From an uncultured Clostridia bacterium (GTDB lineage: Bacteria; Bacillota; Clostridia; Lachnospirales; Lachnospiraceae): a DNA stretch of 64,000 nucleotides. The stretch covers positions 1 to 64,000 of the forward strand of contig CAOKVX010000014.1 of assembly GCA_948472945.1 (NCBI GenBank), given 5' to 3'. Each line of letters starts with the position of its first letter. The first letter of the stretch is position 1. A program made the translations under genes and the position numbers. The notes under the pieces were generated by a model. That model had not been told where the DNA came from. It saw nothing but the letters and a program-made list of their open reading frames with translations, and did not search any database. Shown here one piece after another: positions 18,278 to 26,213 of this stretch.

Positions 18278-19150
18278 ATGAATAATAAAAAGGTTGACAG
18301 CATGGCTGACAGAATATCCGGTGAGATATCAGAAGGTCTTGCTGAAGTAATGAGACCTGTATTTGAAAACCTTGCACAGGAGATAAGTAAATTAGTCACA
18401 GGGCTTGAGTACAGACAGAAAGAAAACATGAAAATTATGGCCGATGCTTTTTTACAGGAGATGGCTAAGGCGTCAGGCAGGATGTTTGAGGGAATCACAA
18501 AGGATACTGTAGATATATGCAGGATGCAGTCGGACACCGTCAGGGAATTATCTGTTATAGTTGACAAGATGACAGAAGACAGGGCGGTGGTTCAGAAAAT
18601 AAGCGAGGACAACAGCAAAACGGCAGCTGAAATGTCTCGTCTTGTTAATATGATGGATGAACAGATTGGCAAGCTCGCAGGGATAAGCGAGGGCGTTGAA
18701 GTGATTGACAGGGATATTGCAGAGAGAATCAGCGCTGAGACGGGACTGTATTCAAAACTGGAGCAGAGCAGCAGCAATTGGGCGAAGCAGCTTGCAGAAT
18801 GCGGCGAGATGGTGGCTTGTACCTCGGAAGATGCAGCGGATAAGGTTAATGGGAGTGTGGCAAATGCCATAGATAATTTAGATAAATGTTCAGTAAAGCT
18901 TGAGGGAATAACAAGACAGATAGAAAGCTCGTACGATAGGATGCATAGAGATATGTATACGATGATGGACGAGTACAGAGAGACTGTTTCAAAAGATATC
19001 AATGATACATTCAGGGCGTTCGATGAGGGTATGTCTGAGATTGTGAGAGCGCTTGGAACAGCCGTCACAGATATAGCTGATGCAGCTGACAGAATTCCGC
19101 GTGCAATTAAAGGTAGTATTGATGCACTGCAGCAGTCTGTAAAACAATAA
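18278..19150 (+). CDS. Coiled-coil protein resembling the tail of ZorA/MotA-like proteins
   Basis: 290 residues, with no membrane segment. It is almost wholly alpha-helical with heptad patterns. The stretch EISEGLAEVMRPVFENLAQE, the later MADAFLQEMAKASGRMFEGI and the end ADRIPRAIKGSIDALQQ recall the long cytoplasmic tails that follow the MotA/TolQ domain in ZorA-type proteins, but the membrane motor domain is absent. GGAGG lies 11 bases before the ATG at 18278. An in-frame ATG at 18212 would leave almost no leader after the promoter. The gene has its own promoter and lies 12 bases before the EH_signature-like gene, so the two are probably cotranscribed. Function is unknown; the ZorA comparison is from memory and needs a profile search. 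Confidence 0.65.
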   Translation: MNNKKVDSMADRISGEISEGLAEVMRPVFENLAQEISKLVTGLEYRQKENMKIMADAFLQEMAKASGRMFEGITKDTVDICRMQSDTVRELSVIVDKMTEDRAVVQKISEDNSKTAAEMSRLVNMMDEQIGKLAGISEGVEVIDRDIAERISAETGLYSKLEQSSSNWAKQLAECGEMVACTSEDAADKVNGSVANAIDNLDKCSVKLEGITRQIESSYDRMHRDMYTMMDEYRETVSKDINDTFRAFDEGMSEIVRALGTAVTDIADAADRIPRAIKGSIDALQQSVKQ

Positions 19151-19162
19151 CGGGGTGATATT

Positions 19163-20362
19163 ATGTATACTGTTTTACATTTTAATGGTGCAGTTGGATA
19201 TATCACTGACATAGTAGACAGAAGAAAAGTAAACGCCGAAAAAAAGCCGGATTTGACAGATGAATATATTAAACTGTTTGAGATGGTTGCACATTCTGAC
19301 GGATTGAGGCAGCCCGGATGGGCATATTGTTTTAACTCAGGGGAGCTTAAACTTCTGGCAGAATATATTTTTATGAATGACAAAAGAGAGCCCGGCGAGA
19401 TTAAAGCTATGCTTTCGCCGTACAGGAGGCCGGGCGCTATAGAATTTATCAATATTTTATATAGCTTATGGCAAAATTACTATAAGAATAAAAATTACAT
19501 ACATTTGTTTAACATAATAAATGAATCCGATGAGCTTCGAACTTATTTTGGCAGGCAGTATGGCGTCGACACTTCAGATCTGGCCGGTTATCTTGCGGAT
19601 GGGAGGGCGCCGGAATATTTCAGCCGTATTGCCGGCATAGGCGGCAATGGTGAATACAACAACTATTGTGAGAAGCTTCAGAAGTCTGGGGTAGATGTAC
19701 ATTCGTTGCTATACAGCGAATGTGTAAATATGTATGCGCTTGTCTGTGACGGCAAGGCGTATATGAGGATGGGGACGGACACTGTAAAGGATTTTATGAA
19801 AAAACTTTGCCATGATGACAGAATTATTATGATGCAGAATATGCTGCGTGTTCTAGACAGTTTTCAGTTGAAAAAGTTTGTTCCGGTATTTCAGTTGTTT
19901 CGCGAGTATGTTGGCGACAAGAATTCAGAGTCTTACAGAGAGGTAATAGCTCCGTTTCCTGATGAAATCAGAAAGAAATATCTGTTATGGCAGAATCAAT
20001 ATTTTATATACAGTATCCTCGGCGACGGGGAAAAGGCAGAGTTTTGGATGGGTTATGCCGACAGGGGAACGATAACAAGACATGGTTATGCGAATATTCT
20101 TATTCTCTGTTTTGAAAGTTTTACAGCAATAGAATTTAAGAATGTCGATGCGGCATATTTCTTTAACATTATGTATTTTGAAGAAAACATTGAGCCTTAT
20201 ATATGTAATATGCAGACTGAACAGGATATCGAAGAGTGGATATATAACAATACCGAGTGGAGTTTAGATAAAACGCATCAGGACCACTGGCGCAAGGCGC
20301 ATATCGGTTCTTGGCAGCTTGATATGAAAGCATATATGAGCCGTAATCTTTTCAAGATATAA
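19163..20362 (+). CDS. Candidate EH_signature-domain (ZorC-like) protein
   Basis: 399 soluble residues; no signal peptide and no membrane segment. The C-terminal part shows the spacing I associate with the EH_signature domain of ZorC from Zorya phage-defence systems: EKAEFWMGYADRG, then AIEFKNVDAAYFF (candidate conserved Glu), then THQDHWRKAHIGSWQ (candidate conserved His, 48-51 residues later). ZorC is a DNA-associated factor needed for defence together with the ZorAB motor. The ATG at 19163 has GGGGTGA before it. The upstream gene encodes a ZorA-tail-like coiled coil, but no ZorB or helicase/nuclease gene is adjacent. The family call is tentative; otherwise it is an unknown protein. Confidence 0.55.
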   Translation: MYTVLHFNGAVGYITDIVDRRKVNAEKKPDLTDEYIKLFEMVAHSDGLRQPGWAYCFNSGELKLLAEYIFMNDKREPGEIKAMLSPYRRPGAIEFINILYSLWQNYYKNKNYIHLFNIINESDELRTYFGRQYGVDTSDLAGYLADGRAPEYFSRIAGIGGNGEYNNYCEKLQKSGVDVHSLLYSECVNMYALVCDGKAYMRMGTDTVKDFMKKLCHDDRIIMMQNMLRVLDSFQLKKFVPVFQLFREYVGDKNSESYREVIAPFPDEIRKKYLLWQNQYFIYSILGDGEKAEFWMGYADRGTITRHGYANILILCFESFTAIEFKNVDAAYFFNIMYFEENIEPYICNMQTEQDIEEWIYNNTEWSLDKTHQDHWRKAHIGSWQLDMKAYMSRNLFKI

Positions 20363-20481
20363 CGATTAAATAGAAAACGATTATTATTTAAAAAATATAG
20401 ATAAAATTATATAGATATATTATATAATCTGTCAGGACATATTATCAAAATATTGTCAGGATATTAGGATGGGAGTTTACA

Positions 20482-22188
20482 ATGGCAATTATCAACAGGC
20501 AAAAAAAAAGGATGGGCGACCTATTAGTGGGGGCGGGTATTCTCACGGAGGAACAGCTTATTAAAGCCCTTGAACTTCAAAAGGAGAAAAAACAAAAACT
20601 TGGAATTCTTCTTGTAGAGGAAGGATTCGTAGATGAAAAACAGATTGCATATACTCTGCATAAGCAGATGGGTCTGGATATTGTAGAGCTCGGCAAATAT
20701 AATGTTTCGCCGGATATATTAAAGTTAGTGCCCGACAGCACAATACTAAAAAAATCATGTATGATTCCGTTCGAGTTTGACCCGTTTGACTCGCAATATC
20801 TGCGCGTTGCGATGAGCGACCCGCTTGATATCATATCTATTGATGATTTGCAGGTTATAACAGGTATGATGGTGTCGCCTGTTATTGCAACGTCAAGCGA
20901 TATAATGACGGCGATTGACAAATATTACGGCAATGCTGAAAATCAGGCGGTTGCAGACCTCTACAACCGCGAGCGGGGCGTAGATGAAGATGAGGAAGAA
21001 CTGATAGACGAGACGGTGGAAAACGCGCCAATTGTCATACTAGTAAAGCGTATAATTGAACAGGGCGTGCACCGCAGGGCAAGCGATATACACATTGAAC
21101 CAATGGAGAACCGTATTAGGGTGAGATATAGGGTTGACGGCGTTATGCAGGAGGCCGGTTCATATCAGGTGAATATGCTTCAGGCGCTCATATCCCGAAT
21201 TAAGATAATCGGGGGAATGGATATATCTGAGAGAAGGAAACCGCAGGACGGGCGCATAACGTCTATAGTTGACAGGATTGAGTACGATATCCGTGTTTCC
21301 ATACTTCCAACTGTGTTTGGAGAAAAAGTCGTAATGCGACTGACATCAAAGCAGGCGCTGTCTAGGGATAAGAAGCTTCTCGGTTTTTCACAGGAAGAGC
21401 TGGCAAAGTTCGACAAAATGTTTTCCAATTCCAATGGAATCATACTTGTAACAGGGCCGACGGGAAGCGGAAAATCTACAACGCTGTACACTGCGCTTAG
21501 CGAGTTAAACAGCGAGCACGTCAACATCGTAACGGTTGAGGACCCCGTCGAGGCCAATATACAGGGAATTAATCAGGTTCAGGTCAACGTAAAGGCGGAT
21601 ATGACATTCGCGAGCGCATTAAGGTCAATTCTAAGGCAGGACCCTGACATAATTATGATTGGAGAGATACGAGATGAGGAGACCGCAAATATAGCCGTTA
21701 CCGCGTCCATTACCGGACATCTCGTTGTAAGCACACTTCATACAAACAGTGCCGCCGCATCAATAACGAGGCTGGCTGATATGGGGCTTGACAATTATCT
21801 CATAGCTGATTCAATGGTAGGGGTGATTGCACAGAGGCTTGCAAGAAGGCTATGCGTATGCAAAAAACCTAAGCAGGCAAATGAATTTGAGAAGAGACTC
21901 CTGCGGGTTAATGAAAGTGAAAATATTACGATATTTGAGCCCTGCGGGTGCGCTCAGTGCGGTAACACAGGATACCGTGGAAGAATCGGCGTATATGAAA
22001 TGATGACAATAACCAAAAAGATAAAAAATGTAATCTCTGCAAAGGGGACTACTGAGGACATAGAAAAAATTGCGGTACACGACGGCATGAAAACGCTGCA
22101 CGACAGTGCGGCAAGACTGGTGAGAGAGGGCGTTACGTCAATCGGTGAGCTGAGAAGGATAGTTTACAGCAACGACGAGGACATGTAA
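20482..22188 (+). CDS. pilB: Type IV pilus assembly ATPase PilB (GspE family)
   Basis: 568 residues. An N-terminal GspE-N/MshEN-type region (about 1-160) is followed by the hexameric ATPase domain with Walker A GPTGSGKST (about 325-333), the Asp box DPDIIMIGEIRDEETA and the His box ITGHLVVSTLHT. Near residues 458-495 lies the zinc tetracysteine of PilB/GspE (LCVCKK and CGCAQCGNTGYRG). It powers addition of pilin subunits from the cytoplasmic face. It is the first gene of a long pilus operon, about 120 bases after the EH_signature-like gene. Confidence 0.94.
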   Translation: MAIINRQKKRMGDLLVGAGILTEEQLIKALELQKEKKQKLGILLVEEGFVDEKQIAYTLHKQMGLDIVELGKYNVSPDILKLVPDSTILKKSCMIPFEFDPFDSQYLRVAMSDPLDIISIDDLQVITGMMVSPVIATSSDIMTAIDKYYGNAENQAVADLYNRERGVDEDEEELIDETVENAPIVILVKRIIEQGVHRRASDIHIEPMENRIRVRYRVDGVMQEAGSYQVNMLQALISRIKIIGGMDISERRKPQDGRITSIVDRIEYDIRVSILPTVFGEKVVMRLTSKQALSRDKKLLGFSQEELAKFDKMFSNSNGIILVTGPTGSGKSTTLYTALSELNSEHVNIVTVEDPVEANIQGINQVQVNVKADMTFASALRSILRQDPDIIMIGEIRDEETANIAVTASITGHLVVSTLHTNSAAASITRLADMGLDNYLIADSMVGVIAQRLARRLCVCKKPKQANEFEKRLLRVNESENITIFEPCGCAQCGNTGYRGRIGVYEMMTITKKIKNVISAKGTTEDIEKIAVHDGMKTLHDSAARLVREGVTSIGELRRIVYSNDEDM

Positions 22189-22329
22189 ATATTATCGTCA
22201 GTAATGCGTTAGAAACATTAATAGCATTGATGCAGTTTATGTGACAACATATATTTCAATATATACTGGTAATGTTTTTTATTAGACAATTATGATAAAA
22301 ATATGTAAAATTATTTGGGAGGAAATATA

Positions 22330-23385
22330 ATGATAACAATAAACCGGCTTCTTGAGGATGCTATGTCAAAAAAGGCATCTGATTTGCATCTTACGGTAGG
22401 GGTGCCGCCCAAGGTAAGGATATTCGGAAAACTGACGAGTCTGGATTATCCGAGCCTTATGCCGGACGATATGCACGAGCTGGCATATTCCATTTTACCT
22501 GAGAGCCTTGTCCTCAAATTTGAGGAACAGGGCGAGATTGATTTCTCTTATTCGATAAGGGGAGTTGGAAGGTACAGAGTAAACGTGTATCACCAAAGGG
22601 GCTCTTTGGCGGCGACTATTAGGCTTGTCGCTGAGAAAATCCCTACGGCCGATGAACTCGGAGTACCTAAAGCGGTACAGGAGCTGGTTAACAAAAAGAG
22701 AGGGCTTATTCTTGTTACAGGTCCTACAGGAAGCGGCAAAAGTACGACGCTCGCGTCGCTTATTGATATAATTAATACAAACTATCCATATAATATTATA
22801 ACACTTGAGGATCCGGTTGAGTATTTGCATAAGCACAAGAAAGCAATTGTCAATCAAAGGGAGATAGGTATTGACACGATGAGCTATCAGAATGCGCTTG
22901 TAGCGTCGCTGCGGGAGGACCCTGACGTCATTCTGATAGGGGAGATGAGGGATATCAACACAATTCAGACTGCAATTACAGCTGCGGAGACAGGGCATCT
23001 TGTCTTTTCAACGCTGCATACGGTTGGAGCGGCGCCTACGATAGACAGGATAATAGATGTATTCCCTCCTTACCAGCAGTCACAGATACGCAGCCAGCTT
23101 GCCATAGTGCTTGAGGGCGTCATATCACAGCAGCTTGTACCGAACATGGACGGCAATGGCAGAAAGGCGGCCTTTGAGGTTATGCTTGCAACTCCTGCGG
23201 TTCGAAACCTTATAAGGGAGTCCAAGACACATCAGCTTACATCTATTATGCAGACTAACAAAAGGATTGGCATGCAGACGATGGACGACGCGCTGTATGA
23301 ATTGTATTCACAGAGATATATTGACAGGGAGCACGCCCTGTCATATGCGCAGGACCCTGTAACCATAGGAAACAGAATGTTCTGA
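22330..23385 (+). CDS. pilT: Type IV pilus retraction ATPase PilT
   Basis: 351 residues. It opens INRLLEDAMSKKASDLHLTV, the PilT N-terminal domain, then Walker A GPTGSGKST (about 130-138), the Asp box DPDVILIGEMRD, and the His box AETGHLVFSTLHT. It carries the PilT-type AIRNLIRE-like helix as PAVRNLIRESKTHQL. The zinc-binding cysteines of PilB are absent, as expected for PilT. The ATG at 22330 follows GGGAGG and was preferred over the upstream in-frame start at 22315. Its presence implies pili that retract, so twitching motility or DNA uptake are possible. Confidence 0.95.
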   Translation: MITINRLLEDAMSKKASDLHLTVGVPPKVRIFGKLTSLDYPSLMPDDMHELAYSILPESLVLKFEEQGEIDFSYSIRGVGRYRVNVYHQRGSLAATIRLVAEKIPTADELGVPKAVQELVNKKRGLILVTGPTGSGKSTTLASLIDIINTNYPYNIITLEDPVEYLHKHKKAIVNQREIGIDTMSYQNALVASLREDPDVILIGEMRDINTIQTAITAAETGHLVFSTLHTVGAAPTIDRIIDVFPPYQQSQIRSQLAIVLEGVISQQLVPNMDGNGRKAAFEVMLATPAVRNLIRESKTHQLTSIMQTNKRIGMQTMDDALYELYSQRYIDREHALSYAQDPVTIGNRMF

Positions 23386-23403
23386 TTGATTGGAGGATAA
23401 ACC

Positions 23404-24615
23404 ATGTCAGATTTTACATATGTCGCAATTAACAGAGATGGAAAAGAGATTAAAGGAACAATCGAAGCCGGAGACATTAATTCGGCTAGAACAAAACTAA
23501 AATCTGACGGTTTGACTCCTGTAACTGTTAAGGCGGCGAGTATTTTTACAAAAGACATCAGTTTTGGAGGCAAAAAGGTTAAGACAAGGGATTTGAGCGT
23601 ATTTTGCAGGCAGTTCTCAAGCATACTAAACGCCGGAGTTACTGTTGTTGAGGCACTCAACATGCTTGCGGAGCAAACTGAAAACCCGGCGCTGAAAAAG
23701 GCTCTGTCAGAGACATGCAGTCTTGTCGAACAGGGAGAGACGCTGGCCGGAGCAATGGCAAAATACCCTAATGTGTTTCCGGTGATGTTAGTCACGCTCG
23801 TTGAGGCCGGAGAACAGTCCGGTACTCTTGAGATGTCATTTCAGCGTATGAGCATTCAATTTGAAAAGACTGCTAAGCTGCAGGGCCTTGTAAAAAAAGC
23901 TATGATATACCCTATAGTGCTCTTATGCGTTGCGGTTATTGTCGTCATAATAATGTCCGTGGCCGTAATACCGCAGTTTGTGGAAATGTTTGAGGATATG
24001 GGCTCTGAACTTCCTTTTATCACGCAGATGGTAATGGCCCTGAGTAACTTTCTTATACATAAGTGGTATATACTCATATTATGTGTTATAATACTTGTGA
24101 TATCTGTTAAGTTTGCGGGGAAAACAGAGGGAGGTCAGGCATTTTTCGGAAACCTTGCAATGAAAGCTCCGATATTTGGAGGCATGAATGTAAAGTCATA
24201 TTCCGCAAAATTTGCGCGAACGCTTAGTACGCTTGTAACCTCAGGGCTGGCATTATCTTCGGCTCTTGAGATTACGGCAAAGGCGATGAGCAATATACAT
24301 TTCAAGAGGGCCGTAGAAAAGTCGAAGTCTGAGATAGAACAAGGTATAAGCCTGTCGGTGCCGATTAGGGGTTCAGGGATATTCCCGTCGATGGTACCTA
24401 ACATGCTTGCAATAGGGGAGCAGACAGGTAATGTCGAGGAGATGCTTGATAAGGTTGCCGACTATTATGAGGAGGAAACTGAACTTGCAACCCAGAGCCT
24501 CACAGCTATGATGGAGCCGGTTATTATTGTAGTTATGGGTATCATAGTTGGTTTTCTCGTAATCGCAATGTATATGCCTATGATAAGCATGTACGGCGGA
24601 ATGGGTGATTTGTAG
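23404..24615 (+). CDS. pilC: Pilus inner-membrane platform protein PilC (GspF family)
   Basis: 403 residues. It begins SDFTYVAINRDGKEIKGTIE, the usual PilC opening. Two GspF domains follow (about 70-190 and 275-400), each ending in a membrane segment, with the repeated motif pattern ILNAGVTVVEALNML and LVTSGLALSSALEI. It connects PilB/PilT to the growing pilus base. It starts 18 bases after pilT with GGAGG. Confidence 0.94.
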   Translation: MSDFTYVAINRDGKEIKGTIEAGDINSARTKLKSDGLTPVTVKAASIFTKDISFGGKKVKTRDLSVFCRQFSSILNAGVTVVEALNMLAEQTENPALKKALSETCSLVEQGETLAGAMAKYPNVFPVMLVTLVEAGEQSGTLEMSFQRMSIQFEKTAKLQGLVKKAMIYPIVLLCVAVIVVIIMSVAVIPQFVEMFEDMGSELPFITQMVMALSNFLIHKWYILILCVIILVISVKFAGKTEGGQAFFGNLAMKAPIFGGMNVKSYSAKFARTLSTLVTSGLALSSALEITAKAMSNIHFKRAVEKSKSEIEQGISLSVPIRGSGIFPSMVPNMLAIGEQTGNVEEMLDKVADYYEEETELATQSLTAMMEPVIIVVMGIIVGFLVIAMYMPMISMYGGMGDL

Positions 24616-24700
24616 TTATTGATTAAACCTTTCAGTCATGGCTGGGGGAGGTCCTGACTAAAAAGTTTAAAATATAAAAAGAAAAAAGGAGATAATAATT

Positions 24701-25132
24701 ATGAAAAGAACTTTGAAAAGCAACAAAGGTTTCTCACTTGTTGAGTTAATTGTTGTTGTACTTATTATGGCTATCATAGCTGTAGCGCTTGCACCGCAGG
24801 TAATGAAATGGGTAGGACATTCACGTACTTCTACAGATGCAAACACATATGATACACTTTATGAGAACATTCAGCTTGCACTTGCAGACGAGAAGGTTTT
24901 GGCAGAGGTAACTGGTGATATTTCTTTCACAATATCAAGCACAGGAACTACTGCTACTTTAGGAACTGAATTTGAAAAAAAGATGAAAGAGATATGTGGA
25001 GATAGCTGGACAACTAAAGTTAAGAAGAAAGACTCGGCAGGTTCTGATTATGTTATCACTGTAAAATACAATGCAGGCAACATCAATGTTGACAGAACAA
25101 CAGAACCCTCAACTGATAAAGTAAAACAGTAA
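24701..25132 (+). CDS. pilA: Major type IV pilin (class III prepilin signal)
   Basis: 143 residues. The short positively charged leader MKRTLKSNKG ends at the prepilin cleavage site before FSLVELIVVVLIMAIIAV, with the methylated Phe1 and Glu5 both present. This is followed by a small globular domain rich in Thr and Asp. A strong AAAGGAG site and a hairpin directly after the gene fit a highly expressed subunit. It is placed between pilC and the prepilin peptidase, so it is taken as the main fibre subunit. Confidence 0.9.
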   Translation: MKRTLKSNKGFSLVELIVVVLIMAIIAVALAPQVMKWVGHSRTSTDANTYDTLYENIQLALADEKVLAEVTGDISFTISSTGTTATLGTEFEKKMKEICGDSWTTKVKKKDSAGSDYVITVKYNAGNINVDRTTEPSTDKVKQ

Positions 25133-25161
25133 TTACCCGTGGTGGCAAGTAAAGCCTTAAT

Positions 25162-25191
25162 ACACAGGAACTCCCCCGTTCCTGTGTGGTT
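25162..25191 (+). terminator. Leaky terminator or attenuator after the major pilin
   Basis: ACACAGGAAC (25162-25171) and GTTCCTGTGT (25178-25187) form a perfect 10-base-pair stem with a six-base loop, followed by only GGTTTT. The short T tract suggests partial termination, which would raise pilin over downstream genes. Confidence 0.65.
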
Positions 25192-25212
25192 TTGGAGAAA
25201 GCAGGAAAAACA

Positions 25213-25965
25213 ATGATTTTTACGGTTTTAATGTACATAATAATATTTTTATATGGAATTGTGATTGGCAGCTTTCTCAATGTATGTATTCTGCGAATCC
25301 CTGAGGGTAAAAGCATTGTGACAGAGAGGTCGCACTGTATGTCGTGTGGTTATGTGCTAAAGTGGTATGACATGTTTCCGGTATTTTCTTATCTGTTCCT
25401 TGGAGGGAAATGCAGACAGTGCGGTAATAAAATCTCAGTTCAGTATCCGCTGATTGAGACTGCAAACGGATTCTTGTGGGTTATAAACTTTGCCTGTTTC
25501 GGAGTTACATGGGATATGCTGCTGATATGTTTTTTGTTTTCTTCTCTTTTGACATTGAGCATAATTGATTTAAGAACGTATGAGATTCCCTTTGGAATAA
25601 ATGTGTTTATCGGTATTTTGGGTTTAATTAGAATGTCCATTGACTACCGTCATTGGAGCCAGTATGTCATAGGTTTTTTTGCGGTAAGCATCCCTCTGCT
25701 TATAATATTCCTTGCAACGAAAGGCAGGGGTATCGGAGGCGGTGATGTTAAGCTTATGGCGGCCGCAGGACTGTTTTTGGGATGGCAGTCTGTCTTGCTT
25801 GCATTTATTCTCGGGTGCTTTTACGGAAGCGTTATCCATATAGCAAGAATGAAAATAGCAGGCGAGGGAAGGATTTTGGCAATGGGTCCGTATCTGGCAA
25901 TGGGTATAGCGACTGCGCTGGTGTTCGGCGACAGAATAATAGAGTGGTATATTTCGATGTTTTAG
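25213..25965 (+). CDS. pilD: Prepilin peptidase and N-methyltransferase PilD
   Basis: 250 residues with about eight membrane segments. The N-terminal domain carries the two cysteine pairs (SHCMSCGYVLKWYD and GGKCRQCGNKIS) and IGSFLNVCILRIPEG. The two catalytic aspartates of the A24 aspartic protease are in SIIDLRTYEIP and GIGGGDVKLMAAAG. It cleaves prepilin leaders after Gly and methylates the new N-terminus. The ATG at 25213 is chosen; a GTG nine codons upstream lies inside the hairpin of the preceding terminator. Confidence 0.94.
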   Translation: MIFTVLMYIIIFLYGIVIGSFLNVCILRIPEGKSIVTERSHCMSCGYVLKWYDMFPVFSYLFLGGKCRQCGNKISVQYPLIETANGFLWVINFACFGVTWDMLLICFLFSSLLTLSIIDLRTYEIPFGINVFIGILGLIRMSIDYRHWSQYVIGFFAVSIPLLIIFLATKGRGIGGGDVKLMAAAGLFLGWQSVLLAFILGCFYGSVIHIARMKIAGEGRILAMGPYLAMGIATALVFGDRIIEWYISMF

Positions 25966-26213
25966 ACTTTTGTCTATATAAGATTTGTATATTTGTATAT
26001 TGCCGGTTCAGTTGGTTATTTTTTCTTAGTATATGGTTTGGAGTACATTACACCGGTTTTGAATGCGGAGATATGTGTCGCTGTTGTGAATTGCGAACTG
26101 TATATTGGGCAGAATTGATGGAACTGTAATTGTGAAGAAATGAGGCAATTCGTTGACATCATAAGTGTTACATGCAGCTAGAAAAGTGCCGTCAGGCAGG
26201 AAAAGAGGAGAAT

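Noticed and set aside
18592-19452. 286-codon open frame on the minus strand
   Set aside because: It mirrors the coiled-coil gene, is Ser/Ile-rich like many antisense frames and crosses into the next gene; no start signal.
24634-24659. Hairpin AGTCA...TGACT before the pilin gene
   Set aside because: The stem is short with a mismatch and no T tract follows, so it is not supported as a terminator.
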